Of a DNA stretch of 8,171 nt, positions 1 to 5,873 are shown piece after piece. Position 1 is the first letter of the stretch, and every line of letters starts with the position of its first letter. Source of the stretch: JBHHYR01 sp046757585. GTDB taxonomy: Bacteria; Desulfobacterota; Binatia; HRBIN30. The stretch spans positions 1 through 8,171 of the forward strand of contig JBHHYR010000180.1 in assembly GCA_046757585.1 (NCBI GenBank). Reading direction: 5' to 3'. The notes beneath the pieces are model-generated. The model did not search any database. It was not told where the DNA came from and saw only the letters and a program-made list of their open reading frames with translations. Made by a program: the position numbers and the translations under genes.

Positions 1-129
1 CGTCCGCTGCCGCCCGCGGCGTCCCTTACACCAAAACCTCCCTCGCCGTCGAGCCCACGCCGATGGTCAGCTCCGTGCGACTGCTGCCCAGACCGAGCAG
101 CCAATCCGAATACGACTCCGATCGACTCC
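1..129. other. Intergenic or unresolved window edge
   Basis: No gene can be supported here. The stretch lies downstream of the secreted cohesin-like gene on the minus strand. Several frames stay open because the DNA is GC-rich. One minus frame ends with TAA at 26-28 and could start at a GTG at 133-131, giving only about 34 residues, but it has no Shine-Dalgarno of its own and no recognisable motif. The minus frame that stays open through base 1 has no ATG in the stretch. No hairpin followed by a T run is visible that would mark a terminator for the upstream unit. Confidence 0.4.
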
Positions 130-1086
130 TCACTGCACCGGGCAGCCGCCCAGAGCGTTGTTCACCGCCGAAATGATTTCGTTGATCGTGATCATGCCGT
201 CGCCGTTCTGATCCCCGGCCGTGCAGGCCGAGATGTCCGTATTACCCAACGCAACGTTCACCATCGAGATCAGCTCGTTGACGGTCACCGTTGCCCCGCC
301 GTCGCAGTCTCCCACGCAGGAAGGGGGACCGACCAGCGTCACGCTCGCGTCGGTCATCGTAACCTGGCTCACGCTATCGGTTGCACTACACGGTGGCTGG
401 CCTGTCACCGGCACACACGTCTGATCCACGGCCTCCTTATCGCCCACGGACAGAAGGGCCGCGAACTGGGGCGGCTCGCTGTCGGTGACCTGGTTGAACA
501 CGTGCAGCGCCACCACCCCGCTGGGTACGTTTTGTGCCACTTTCAAATCGATCGTCACCAAGTTTTGCGGTCCGGCAGGCAGAACTGGAATCTCGATTCC
601 GCCCGGTCCAGGAGTGGGGAGTGGGTTGGGGCCATAGAAGACCAAGTTGATAAAGTCGTCTCGCGGCTGGCCGGCGTCCGGACACAGACAATGCGTGCGT
701 CCGTTGGCACAGCTCGCGTTCTCGACGACCACCTTGAAATTTGAAATCGCTGGATCCGGCGTCACCGAGTTGGGCAGGCCCTCGGCGTCCAGGGTGCAAT
801 CCGCGAGCTCGAGCGGCGTCCCGGCCCCGGTTCCGGGGATCCCCAGCGTGAGTGCCAAGGCGGCTATCTCATCGATCCCGCCGGTCTGACCGTCGTCGGG
901 TCCTTGATTGAAGGTGAGCGTCGCACCGAAGGTATCACCAGGCTTGAGATCCTGGCTCTGGGTGACACCGATCGTTACCCCGGCACAGTTGTCCGGGCAA
1001 GCCTGGACGAGTGCCCGTATCACTCGAGGCGTGCCGGCGAAAGCCACCAACGCCCCCGCCATGATCAGAGCAGCTCGTTGTTTCAT
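130..1086 (-). CDS. Secreted cohesin-like beta-sandwich protein with C-terminal dockerin-like double EF-hand
   Basis: Predicted exported protein of 318 aa. The start is the ATG at 1086, the first with a good Shine-Dalgarno (GGGAGG, 7 nt upstream); a longer reading to 1239 would run back into the preceding gene. Residues 1 to about 28 form a basic-hydrophobic signal sequence (MKQRAALIMAGALVAFAG...). Residues about 36-255 look like an all-beta domain. The opening VTIGVTQSQDLKPGDTFGA and the later NLVTIDLKVAQNVPSGVVAL resemble the first and last strands of cohesin-type domains; this is inference from pattern and is weaker than the C-terminal call. Residues 257-318 form two EF-hand loops: a degenerate one (DCDGGATVTVNE, with Gly at position 5) and a canonical one (DQNGDGMITINE), framed by cysteines as in dockerin-like modules. 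Several extra Cys (30, 34, 97, 126, 133, 135, 224, 233) suggest disulfides outside the cytoplasm. It lies 59 nt downstream of the VCBS gene on the same strand, so co-transcription is likely. Function unknown, perhaps surface adhesion or assembly. Confidence 0.8.
   Translation of the reverse strand: MKQRAALIMAGALVAFAGTPRVIRALVQACPDNCAGVTIGVTQSQDLKPGDTFGATLTFNQGPDDGQTGGIDEIAALALTLGIPGTGAGTPLELADCTLDAEGLPNSVTPDPAISNFKVVVENASCANGRTHCLCPDAGQPRDDFINLVFYGPNPLPTPGPGGIEIPVLPAGPQNLVTIDLKVAQNVPSGVVALHVFNQVTDSEPPQFAALLSVGDKEAVDQTCVPVTGQPPCSATDSVSQVTMTDASVTLVGPPSCVGDCDGGATVTVNELISMVNVALGNTDISACTAGDQNGDGMITINEIISAVNNALGGCPVQ
133..318 (-). repeat. Dockerin-like module, copy A
   Basis: This codes for the last 62 residues of the cohesin-like protein and pairs with copy B at 1149-1331. 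By eye, 46 of 61 aligned residues are identical. The best-conserved DNA is 176-210, which matches 1189-1223 with a single mismatch in 35 bases. The first calcium loop is degenerate here (Asp1, Asp3, Gly5); the second is intact (Asp1, Asn3, Asp5, Glu12). The pair could recombine and delete the region between them. Confidence 0.8.
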
Positions 1087-1121
1087 TCCTGGACCTCCCG
1101 GCCGTTCCTTGTGCCCATCAA

Positions 1122-1131
1122 CGGCATGCCG
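1122..1131. repeat. 10-bp perfect palindrome between the two secreted genes
   Basis: CGGCATGCCG is its own reverse complement and lies in the 59-nt gap between the VCBS gene and the cohesin-like gene. It has no loop and no T run, so it is not a normal terminator. It may be chance in GC-rich DNA or a small protein-binding site. Confidence 0.3.
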
Positions 1132-1145
1132 AACCTGCGGGCGAT

Positions 1146-2486
1146 TCACGCCGGACACCCGTTCAACGCGTTGTTCACCGCGCTCACAATTTCGTTGATC
1201 GTGATCATGCCATCGCCGTTCTGGTCTCCCGCCACGCACGCCGACGTCGGCGTAGCCCCCAGGGCCACATTGACCATCGTGACCAGCTCATTGACTGTCA
1301 CGTCCCCGCTCTCATTGCAATCTCCGCCGCATGGAGGAACCGCGGAGGTTGCATTCAGCAGCACCGAAACGCTGTCGTCATCCATATTCGCCGAGATGAG
1401 GTCCGGTTTGCCATCCGCATCAACATCGGCCGTGGCAATGCCGGTTGGCCCGGCGCCAACTTCAAAGTTCACCGGCCCCGTAAAGGTCCCATCACCCGAT
1501 CCGACGAGCACGGATACGTTATCATCAAAACTGCTGGAAGTTGCAATATCCGTCTTCCCGTCACCATTGAAGTCCGCGGCGACGATCGATTCGGGGAAGC
1601 TGCCCACGTCGGCACTGGCACCAGGTGTGAAGCTGAGATTGCCCGTAGCAAGCAAAACGGACATCGAGTCACCTTCTTCGTTCGCCACGGCGAGGTCCGG
1701 CTGAGAGTCGCCGTTGAAATCCGCCACCGTCACGGCAATTGGCACACAAGCCGGGGCGCCGCAACTGGCGGGCAGGGTTATCTCCGGCTGCGCCTCGAAC
1801 GTGCCGCCCGCCACTCCCTTGAGCACGCTCACGGTGCCGATGGCATCCTGACCGCCGCTGCTGTTGGTCACGACCAGATCGGTCGTCTGGTCACCGTCCA
1901 GATCCGCCGCCGCAAGGCCAAACGGCTCGGAGCCGACCAGGATCGTCTGCGACAGAAATAGCGTTCCGTCTCCAACGCCCTGTAGGATGCTCACCGTGTC
2001 GTCGAAGTTATCCGCCGTCGCGACATCCGCGAAGCCGTCGCCGTTGAAATCACCCACGGCGATCGCCTCGGGTGACCCTCCCGTATCCGTGAAGACGACG
2101 TTGCTGAAGGCTGCGCCGCCCTGATTCAAGAGCACACTGACCGTGTCGCCGATCTCGTCGGCAGTGGCGATGTCTTGTTTCCCATCGTTGTTGAAATCGC
2201 CTGTGGCGATGGCAGCGGGCGCGATCCCAACCCCGAAGACGCCGAGATCCGAGAAGGTCCCGTCACCATTTCCCTGCAGCACCGACACGTCGTCCGTGTC
2301 GTTATTGGCCACGGCCAAATCGATCTTGCCGTCGCCATTGAAATCAGCCGTAGTGACGGCGATAGGCGAGCTGTCCGTTGGAAAGTCCCCCGACTGCCGG
2401 GTAAAGGAGACTGCGGACTGCGCTTGTGCGACACCGACCCCCAGCGCAACAATTGCAAAAGCAGTCAGGCTCAATTCCCCTCGCAT
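1146..2486 (-). CDS. Secreted seven-repeat VCBS/FG-GAP beta-propeller protein with C-terminal dockerin-like module
   Basis: Predicted exported protein of 446 aa. The start is the ATG at 2486, with GGAGG 5 nt upstream and a typical signal peptide immediately after it (cleavage likely after AQA, residues 20-22); an earlier in-frame start at 2546 would add 20 residues with no signal character. Seven repeats carry the FG-GAP calcium motif DxNxDGxxD, starting at residues 48, 97, 146, 195, 256, 305 and 354. Spacing is exactly 49 residues, except for one of 61. Seven repeats fit a seven-bladed, integrin-alpha-like propeller with one Ca2+ per blade. Residues 386-446 are a dockerin-like double EF-hand with cysteines at the ends (DCNESGDVTVNE and DQNGDGMITINE). 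Proteins of this kind are extracellular and bind carbohydrate or protein partners; the actual ligand is unknown. It is the first gene of a minus-strand unit with the cohesin-like gene. Confidence 0.88.
   Translation of the reverse strand: MRGELSLTAFAIVALGVGVAQAQSAVSFTRQSGDFPTDSSPIAVTTADFNGDGKIDLAVANNDTDDVSVLQGNGDGTFSDLGVFGVGIAPAAIATGDFNNDGKQDIATADEIGDTVSVLLNQGGAAFSNVVFTDTGGSPEAIAVGDFNGDGFADVATADNFDDTVSILQGVGDGTLFLSQTILVGSEPFGLAAADLDGDQTTDLVVTNSSGGQDAIGTVSVLKGVAGGTFEAQPEITLPASCGAPACVPIAVTVADFNGDSQPDLAVANEEGDSMSVLLATGNLSFTPGASADVGSFPESIVAADFNGDGKTDIATSSSFDDNVSVLVGSGDGTFTGPVNFEVGAGPTGIATADVDADGKPDLISANMDDDSVSVLLNATSAVPPCGGDCNESGDVTVNELVTMVNVALGATPTSACVAGDQNGDGMITINEIVSAVNNALNGCPA
1149..1331 (-). 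repeat. Dockerin-like module, copy B
   Basis: This codes for residues 386-446 of the VCBS protein and is homologous to copy A at 133-318. Both calcium loops keep Asp at position 1, Asn at 3 and Glu at 12. The first loop has Ser at position 5. The cysteine frame is conserved between the copies (CxGDC at the start, AC in the middle, GCP at the end), which suggests stabilising disulfides in an extracellular setting. Confidence 0.8.
1353..2366 (-). repeat. Tandem coding repeats of 147 bp (seven VCBS blades)
   Basis: In-frame repeats each encode 49 residues with a DFNGDGKxD-type calcium loop followed by a VSVL strand. The period is 147 bp between blades 1-4 and 5-7. Between blades 4 and 5 it is 183 bp, because 12 extra residues are inserted. 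The DNA is diverged between blades, so these are old protein repeats rather than recent tandem duplications. Confidence 0.8.
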
Positions 2487-2628
2487 CAGGTCCTCCACGT
2501 TCCCTGGATCGTTAGTCGACGACGGGCCTCGGTGCAGGGCCCTCACAGCGCAGGCGTCGATTGTTGCGGTGTAGCGTCCAGGCGTTCAATCGGTTCCCCA
2601 GCAGACGTGCTCCCTGTGAAAAAGTGGC

Positions 2629-2660
2629 GTTATATTGTTCAAGGGGCCGGAACTTGTCAA
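2629..2660 (-). promoter_or_regulatory. Candidate promoter for the VCBS/cohesin-like unit
   Basis: On the minus strand a perfect TTGACA lies at 2660-2655 and an AT-rich ACAATATAAC tract ends at 2629. TATAAC at 2634-2629 matches five of six -10 positions but with a 20-nt spacer; AATATA at 2636-2631 gives 18 nt. Transcription would start near 2622 and leave a leader of about 135 nt before the ATG at 2486. In this GC-rich intergenic DNA the AT-rich tract stands out. The spacing is not ideal, so this is moderate evidence. Confidence 0.45.
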
Positions 2661-2661
2661 G

Positions 2662-2685
2662 GCTCGGCAGCCAAACAAGCCGAGC
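2662..2685. repeat. Inverted repeat beside the -35 box, possible operator
   Basis: GCTCGGC at 2662-2668 and GCCGAGC at 2679-2685 form a perfect 7-bp inverted repeat around a 10-nt spacer. GTCA at 2656-2659 and TGAC at 2689-2692 extend it with a small offset. It lies just upstream of, and touching, the TTGACA box of the minus-strand promoter, in the region between divergent genes, where a regulator could act on either unit. Confidence 0.35.
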
Positions 2686-2798
2686 AACTGACCGATCGGC
2701 GCCCACCTTGCCGAACCGTCAGCTGTGGGGTGGACTGGAGGCTTGCTCCTCGACCCTTGCTCGCAGGCCCCGGGCCCTGTTATGAGTGGGTGGAGGTC

Positions 2799-3368
2799 AT
2801 GGAAGCGGCTCCCCCACGCCCCGCCACGAGGCGGCCCGGGAAAAAGGCCACCGACATTCGGGTCCTCCATTGCCTCAATCCCGACTGCGGCGGCCTCCTG
2901 GCATACGAGGTGGACAGCAACGACGTCCTCTCTCTCGACCTGGCATGGACGGCCAAGCGCGAAGGGGGCGTGATGTTCTTCCCCTGTCCGAAGTGCCAGG
3001 GGAAGAACATCGTGGAGGCTGTCCGTGACGAGAAGAGGGGATGGCGGCACAAAGTAACGCGCTGGGAACCGGGACAGGCACGTCATGACCGGGAAGCCAA
3101 GGCCGCAGAGCGTGCAGCTGAAGAACGCCTCGAGCTGATGCCGCGCAGCGTCCGCGACAAGCTCGACCGGATCGGAGTCAAAGTACATCTCAAGGATTGG
3201 CAAGCGTTGAGCATGCCGGAGCGCCAACGGTTGCGCGACCTCCCGTGTGCGACTGCGGAGCAGGCGGCACACTATGCGGCAGCAGTCGAGCAGCTGATCC
3301 TGCGGCTCACCGGCCGGGCGCCGGAACGCATCACCGTGCGAGCCGCTTGCCGCCAGCCCCGATGTTGA
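2799..3368 (+). CDS. Zinc-ribbon protein with nitrate-reductase-associated-like C-terminal domain
   Basis: A 189-aa soluble protein. The ATG at 2799 follows GGAGG by only 2 nt, a tight spacing, but no better in-frame start is visible. Residues 22-75 carry a likely zinc ribbon: Cys25 and Cys30 (C-x4-C, HCLNPDC) with Cys63 and Cys66 (CPKC), separated by strand-like sequence. Residues about 91-112 are a charged helical linker rich in Ala, Arg and Glu. Residues 113-175 (MPRSVRDKLDRIGVKVHL, then WQALSMPERQRLRDLPC and an Ala-rich helix) match my memory of the core of the nitrate-reductase-associated family (Pfam Nitr_red_assoc: I-P-x-x-V-R-x-K-L-D, then G-x-K, W, L-P-C). That family is linked to nitrate assimilation in cyanobacteria mainly by gene neighbourhood, and no nitrate gene is visible here. 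Its stop overlaps the start of the next gene by 7 nt. Biochemical role unknown. Confidence 0.75.
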   Translation: MEAAPPRPATRRPGKKATDIRVLHCLNPDCGGLLAYEVDSNDVLSLDLAWTAKREGGVMFFPCPKCQGKNIVEAVRDEKRGWRHKVTRWEPGQARHDREAKAAERAAEERLELMPRSVRDKLDRIGVKVHLKDWQALSMPERQRLRDLPCATAEQAAHYAAAVEQLILRLTGRAPERITVRAACRQPRC

Positions 3369-4447
3369 CGCTAGGCGACGACTATCCCCTCCACCAGACG
3401 CCGGAGCCGATCGCATCCGTCGGCACCAGCGATCGGAACTTCTACGATCGCTACTTCTTCAACGGCTACGCCCGAGACGGATCCGTGTACTTCGCCGCGG
3501 CGCTCGGCACCTACCCGAACCGCGACGTGGTGGACGCTGCGTTCAGCGTCGTGCACGGCGGCCGCCAGTACGTGCTGCGCGCCTCGCGCCTCGCCGGACC
3601 GGAACGGATGGACACACAGGTGGGGCCGATTCGCGTCGAAGTTGTCGAACCCTTGCAACGGCTGCGGCTGCGTGTCGAGCCGAACCAGTGGGGCCTGACC
3701 GCCGACTTGCTGTTCACCAACCGTGCCCCTGCCCTCGAGGAGCCTCGTTTCCTATACCGTCTGGGTAGGCGCACCATCATGGATTATACGCGGCTCACCC
3801 AGCACGGGACCTGGGCGGGAACACTGACTGTCGGCAGCGAGCGCCTCGATGTGGCAGCGCAACGCTTCTGGGGATCGCGCGATCGGTCGTGGGGCGTCCG
3901 CCCGGTAGGTGAGCGCGAGGCAGGAGCACCCTCCGGGCCAGTACAGTTCTTCTGGCTCTGGTCACCAATCAATTTCGACGACCTGTGCACCCATTTCGAC
4001 GTCAATGAAGATGCGACGGGCGAACGCTGGCACACCACCGGGATGGTCGTGCCCACCGGCGGAGAAGTGCAGGTGATGCGATCGGTCAGCTACCAGCTCG
4101 CGATGCAGCCAGGTACGCGCCATGCTCGAAGCGCCGCGATCATTCTCCAGCCCGCTACGGGCGACGCGCTCCGCATTGTTCTGCGGCCACTGTACAACTT
4201 CTACATGGTAGGTCTCGGATACGGCCACCCGCAGTGGGGACACGGCATGTTTGTCGGCGAGCAGGCGGTGACCGGTGAGTCCTGGCAGCTCTCCGACGTC
4301 GATCCAAGTGTCCCTCTGCACCTGCACGTCCAGGCGATCTGCGAAGCGCGGCTGGGCACGCACAGCGGCATCGGTGTGCTGGAACAGCTCATCCTCGGGC
4401 CGCACAAGCCAACCGGGTTCAATGACCTGTTCGACCTGGCGCCGTAG
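3362..4447 (+). CDS. Conserved CrtC/AttH-like (lipocalin-type) protein of unknown function
   Basis: A 361-aa protein. The ATG at 3362 lies within the end of the preceding gene (the shared bases are ATGTTGA) with no clear Shine-Dalgarno, so translation is probably coupled by re-initiation. A longer reading to 3197 would lie wholly inside the upstream gene and looks non-coding. The sequence is beta-rich, with no signal peptide or membrane helix. The most characteristic segments are FYDRYFFNGYARDGSVYFAAALG (residues 27-49), IMDYTRLTQHGTWAGTL (about 139-155) and RFWGSRDRSWGVRP (168-181), then FFWLWSPINFDD. From memory this pattern belongs to a family annotated as hydroxyneurosporene-synthase/CrtC-like or as a DUF in actinobacteria and proteobacteria with lipid or steroid metabolism genes. 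CrtC itself hydrates carotenoids, but I infer only the fold, not that activity. Convergent with the small membrane protein across 14 nt. Confidence 0.78.
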   Translation: MLTLGDDYPLHQTPEPIASVGTSDRNFYDRYFFNGYARDGSVYFAAALGTYPNRDVVDAAFSVVHGGRQYVLRASRLAGPERMDTQVGPIRVEVVEPLQRLRLRVEPNQWGLTADLLFTNRAPALEEPRFLYRLGRRTIMDYTRLTQHGTWAGTLTVGSERLDVAAQRFWGSRDRSWGVRPVGEREAGAPSGPVQFFWLWSPINFDDLCTHFDVNEDATGERWHTTGMVVPTGGEVQVMRSVSYQLAMQPGTRHARSAAIILQPATGDALRIVLRPLYNFYMVGLGYGHPQWGHGMFVGEQAVTGESWQLSDVDPSVPLHLHVQAICEARLGTHSGIGVLEQLILGPHKPTGFNDLFDLAP

Positions 4448-4461
4448 GACGATCCGCCGCT

Positions 4462-4842
4462 TTACTCGGACTGCTGCACCGCCAGCGTCCTCGGCAGAGC
4501 TTCCAGCATTCCCACCAGCAGTGCGACGCTCAGAACCAAGTCAGCAAGACTCGCCAGCGCTTGATTGCCTGGCAGCAGGACCAGCAACTCGTACAGATCG
4601 TTGGCTGTCTTGAACGCCATGAGGACGATTGCCCCGTAGATCACGCCGCGATTGGCAGCCGGCGCCCGGGCCGCGTACCAGAAGATGTACGCGAACACCA
4701 GGTTGCTGATGGCCAGCCCGTTCGCAACGGCGCGCCCCACCGGGGAAAGCTGGCCTGTCACAATCACCTGCCCCTGCATGCCGAACAGCAGCACCGCCCA
4801 GGCAAGCGAAGCAACCGCGGCGATGCGCAGCAGGACGCTCAC
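4462..4842 (-). CDS. Small four-helix membrane protein of unknown function
   Basis: A 126-aa hydrophobic protein starting with GTG at 4842 and stopping with TAA. Four likely membrane helices lie at residues about 5-24, 38-58, 66-86 and 98-115; the last is followed by a short charged tail (RTLAVQQSE). Short polar stretches (TGQLSP, ARAPAANRG and LPGNQ) form the loops, and acidic residues in NDLYELL sit at the membrane edge of helix 3. It starts 12 nt after the stop of the alpha/beta hydrolase gene on the same strand, so it is probably the second gene of that unit. The Shine-Dalgarno is weak (GGCGGTGG), which fits translation coupled to the upstream gene. I do not recognise the family. Confidence 0.75.
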   Translation of the reverse strand: MSVLLRIAAVASLAWAVLLFGMQGQVIVTGQLSPVGRAVANGLAISNLVFAYIFWYAARAPAANRGVIYGAIVLMAFKTANDLYELLVLLPGNQALASLADLVLSVALLVGMLEALPRTLAVQQSE

Positions 4843-4854
4843 CCAGCCACCGCC

Positions 4855-5646
4855 TCAGCCGAGAAACTCGATCAGGGTCTGGCCCAGCGTCGCGGGCTGT
4901 TCCCACATTGCCAGATGCCCGCAGTTGCGTAACGTGCGCAGCGTTGCGCCCGGAATCCGCTCGGCAAGAATCTCCCCGTTGCGATATGGAACCAGGCGGT
5001 CGGCGTCGCCGTGGATCACCAAGGTTGGCGCTTGAATCTTCGGCAGGTCAGCGTAGCGGTCGCTGGCCATGATCGCTCCCATCTGCCGGACAAACACGAA
5101 TTGAGGTGTCGGAGCGTCGAGGGCGGTGTGCACGATGTCGTCGATCACCTCCGGATGCGCGTCGGCAAAGCCGGGGGCGGCAATGGCACGCATGGCCGTA
5201 CGGACGATCACCGCAGGCGGCTGACTCATGTCGGGCATTAGCGCCTCCATCGCCTCGGGTGCAGGCACTGTGCTCTGCGCTCCACCCGGCGTGGTGGACA
5301 GCAGCACGAGTTTCCGCACCCGTTGCGGGTGACGTAGGGCCACCAGCTGCGCGATCATCCCCCCCATTGAGACACCGACTCTGTGGGCCTGCCGGTGACC
5401 GGCTGCCTGCAACACCGCCACGGCCTCGTCCGCCATGACGTCCAGGCTATATTCCGTATCCGGCTTGTCAGACCTGCCCGTTCCGCGATTATCGAACGTC
5501 ACCACGGTAAAGTGCGGTGCGAGCGCGTCGGGGATCTTGCCCCAGTCGGCCGCGCGCCCGCCCAGGCCCATGATCATCAGGACGGGTGGTCCATGTCCGG
5601 TCACGTAGTAGGCGAGATTGACGTCTTGAACCCGAGTAAACTGCAT
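4855..5646 (-). CDS. Alpha/beta hydrolase
   Basis: A 263-aa alpha/beta-hydrolase-fold enzyme, the usual size for a single-domain member. The start is the ATG at 5646, with GGAGG 5 nt upstream (the longer reading to 5790 adds 48 residues without homology-like character). The nucleophile elbow is GVSMGG with Ser93; the acid is most likely Asp216 in HGDADRLVP; the base is His244 in NCGHLAMWEQP. The oxyanion-hole segment MIMGLGG (24-30) and the FDNRGTGRSDKP motif (51-62) complete a family signature shared by esterases, enol-lactonases and C-C bond hydrolases. The cap region (about 125-200) is rich in Met, Ala and Asp and gives no substrate clue. No signal peptide, so cytoplasmic. It leads a probable two-gene unit with the small membrane protein. 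Substrate cannot be told from sequence. Confidence 0.92.
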   Translation of the reverse strand: MQFTRVQDVNLAYYVTGHGPPVLMIMGLGGRAADWGKIPDALAPHFTVVTFDNRGTGRSDKPDTEYSLDVMADEAVAVLQAAGHRQAHRVGVSMGGMIAQLVALRHPQRVRKLVLLSTTPGGAQSTVPAPEAMEALMPDMSQPPAVIVRTAMRAIAAPGFADAHPEVIDDIVHTALDAPTPQFVFVRQMGAIMASDRYADLPKIQAPTLVIHGDADRLVPYRNGEILAERIPGATLRTLRNCGHLAMWEQPATLGQTLIEFLG

Positions 5647-5695
5647 GCGTACCTCCGTGCGACAACAGCGGCCAAAACGAGCCGAAGGCCTCACG

Positions 5696-5724
5696 CTTGT
5701 ATGAGAGCCCGCGTCAACTTGCAA
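5696..5724 (-). promoter_or_regulatory. Weak candidate promoter for the hydrolase unit
   Basis: On the minus strand TTGCAA (5724-5719) and TACAAG (5701-5696) are separated by 17 nt. Each matches the sigma-70 consensus only partly, but the spacing is ideal and transcription would begin about 43 nt before the ATG at 5646. Confidence 0.3.
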
Positions 5725-5747
5725 GCTGTGCCGGCCGGTCGGAGCGC

Positions 5748-5797
5748 GGGGACAGGCACCTCGCACGTGGTTTTTCCTCAACCCCGGCACCTGTCAC
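5748..5797. repeat. REP-like imperfect palindrome (degenerate RAYT-type element)
   Basis: GGGGACAGGCACC at 5748-5760 is followed after 25 nt, including a TTTTTCC tract, by GGCACCTGTCAC at 5786-5797. The arms pair as GACAGG with CCTGTC, plus further bases, with two mismatches inside. From memory, GGGGACAGGCACC...GGTGCCTGTCCCC palindromes are scattered through many genomes that carry REP-associated tyrosine (Y1) transposases. No such transposase lies in the window, so this would be a stray, decayed copy. It sits between two divergent genes and could also form a hairpin in either transcript. Confidence 0.45.
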
Positions 5798-5873
5798 GGT
5801 CTTTCGTCTCGAGCCGTGAAATGGCAAGCTACATACATGACTGGCAGCGACGCCGCCAGGAGGAGAGAGGCGC

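Larger units (their letters stand above)
2487..2798. other. Divergent intergenic region (312 bp)
   Basis: This stretch separates the minus-strand VCBS unit from the plus-strand zinc-ribbon unit. It holds the Shine-Dalgarno of the VCBS gene, its candidate promoter at 2629-2660 and the inverted repeat at 2662-2685. No convincing plus-strand promoter was found: TTGCTC at 2758-2763 with TTATGA at 2781-2786 is a poor match and would start transcription almost at the gene. Open frames crossing it show no coding character. Confidence 0.5.

Noticed and set aside
904..1704. Plus-strand open frame of 266 codons
   Set aside because: It is antisense to the two secreted genes, crosses both of them and their gap, and its sequence is Ser/Pro/Thr-rich without any domain. 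The minus-strand frames carry clear signal peptides, VCBS and EF-hand motifs.
1353..2366. Regular 147-bp periodicity as a possible CRISPR or satellite array
   Set aside because: The period is in frame and encodes VCBS calcium loops. The DNA repeats are diverged and have no short identical repeat with unique spacers.
2175..2798. Upstream extension of the zinc-ribbon frame
   Set aside because: The frame stays open back through the VCBS gene, but the residues before the ATG at 2799 are antisense or intergenic in character. No Shine-Dalgarno supports an earlier start.
2586..3416. Minus-strand open frame of 276 codons
   Set aside because: Antisense to the zinc-ribbon gene, which has the C-x4-C/CPKC motif and the recognisable C-terminal core. 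The minus frame shows only compositional runs of Arg, Gly and Pro.
4448..4461. Terminator between convergent genes
   Set aside because: The gap is only 14 nt and contains no inverted repeat followed by a T run.
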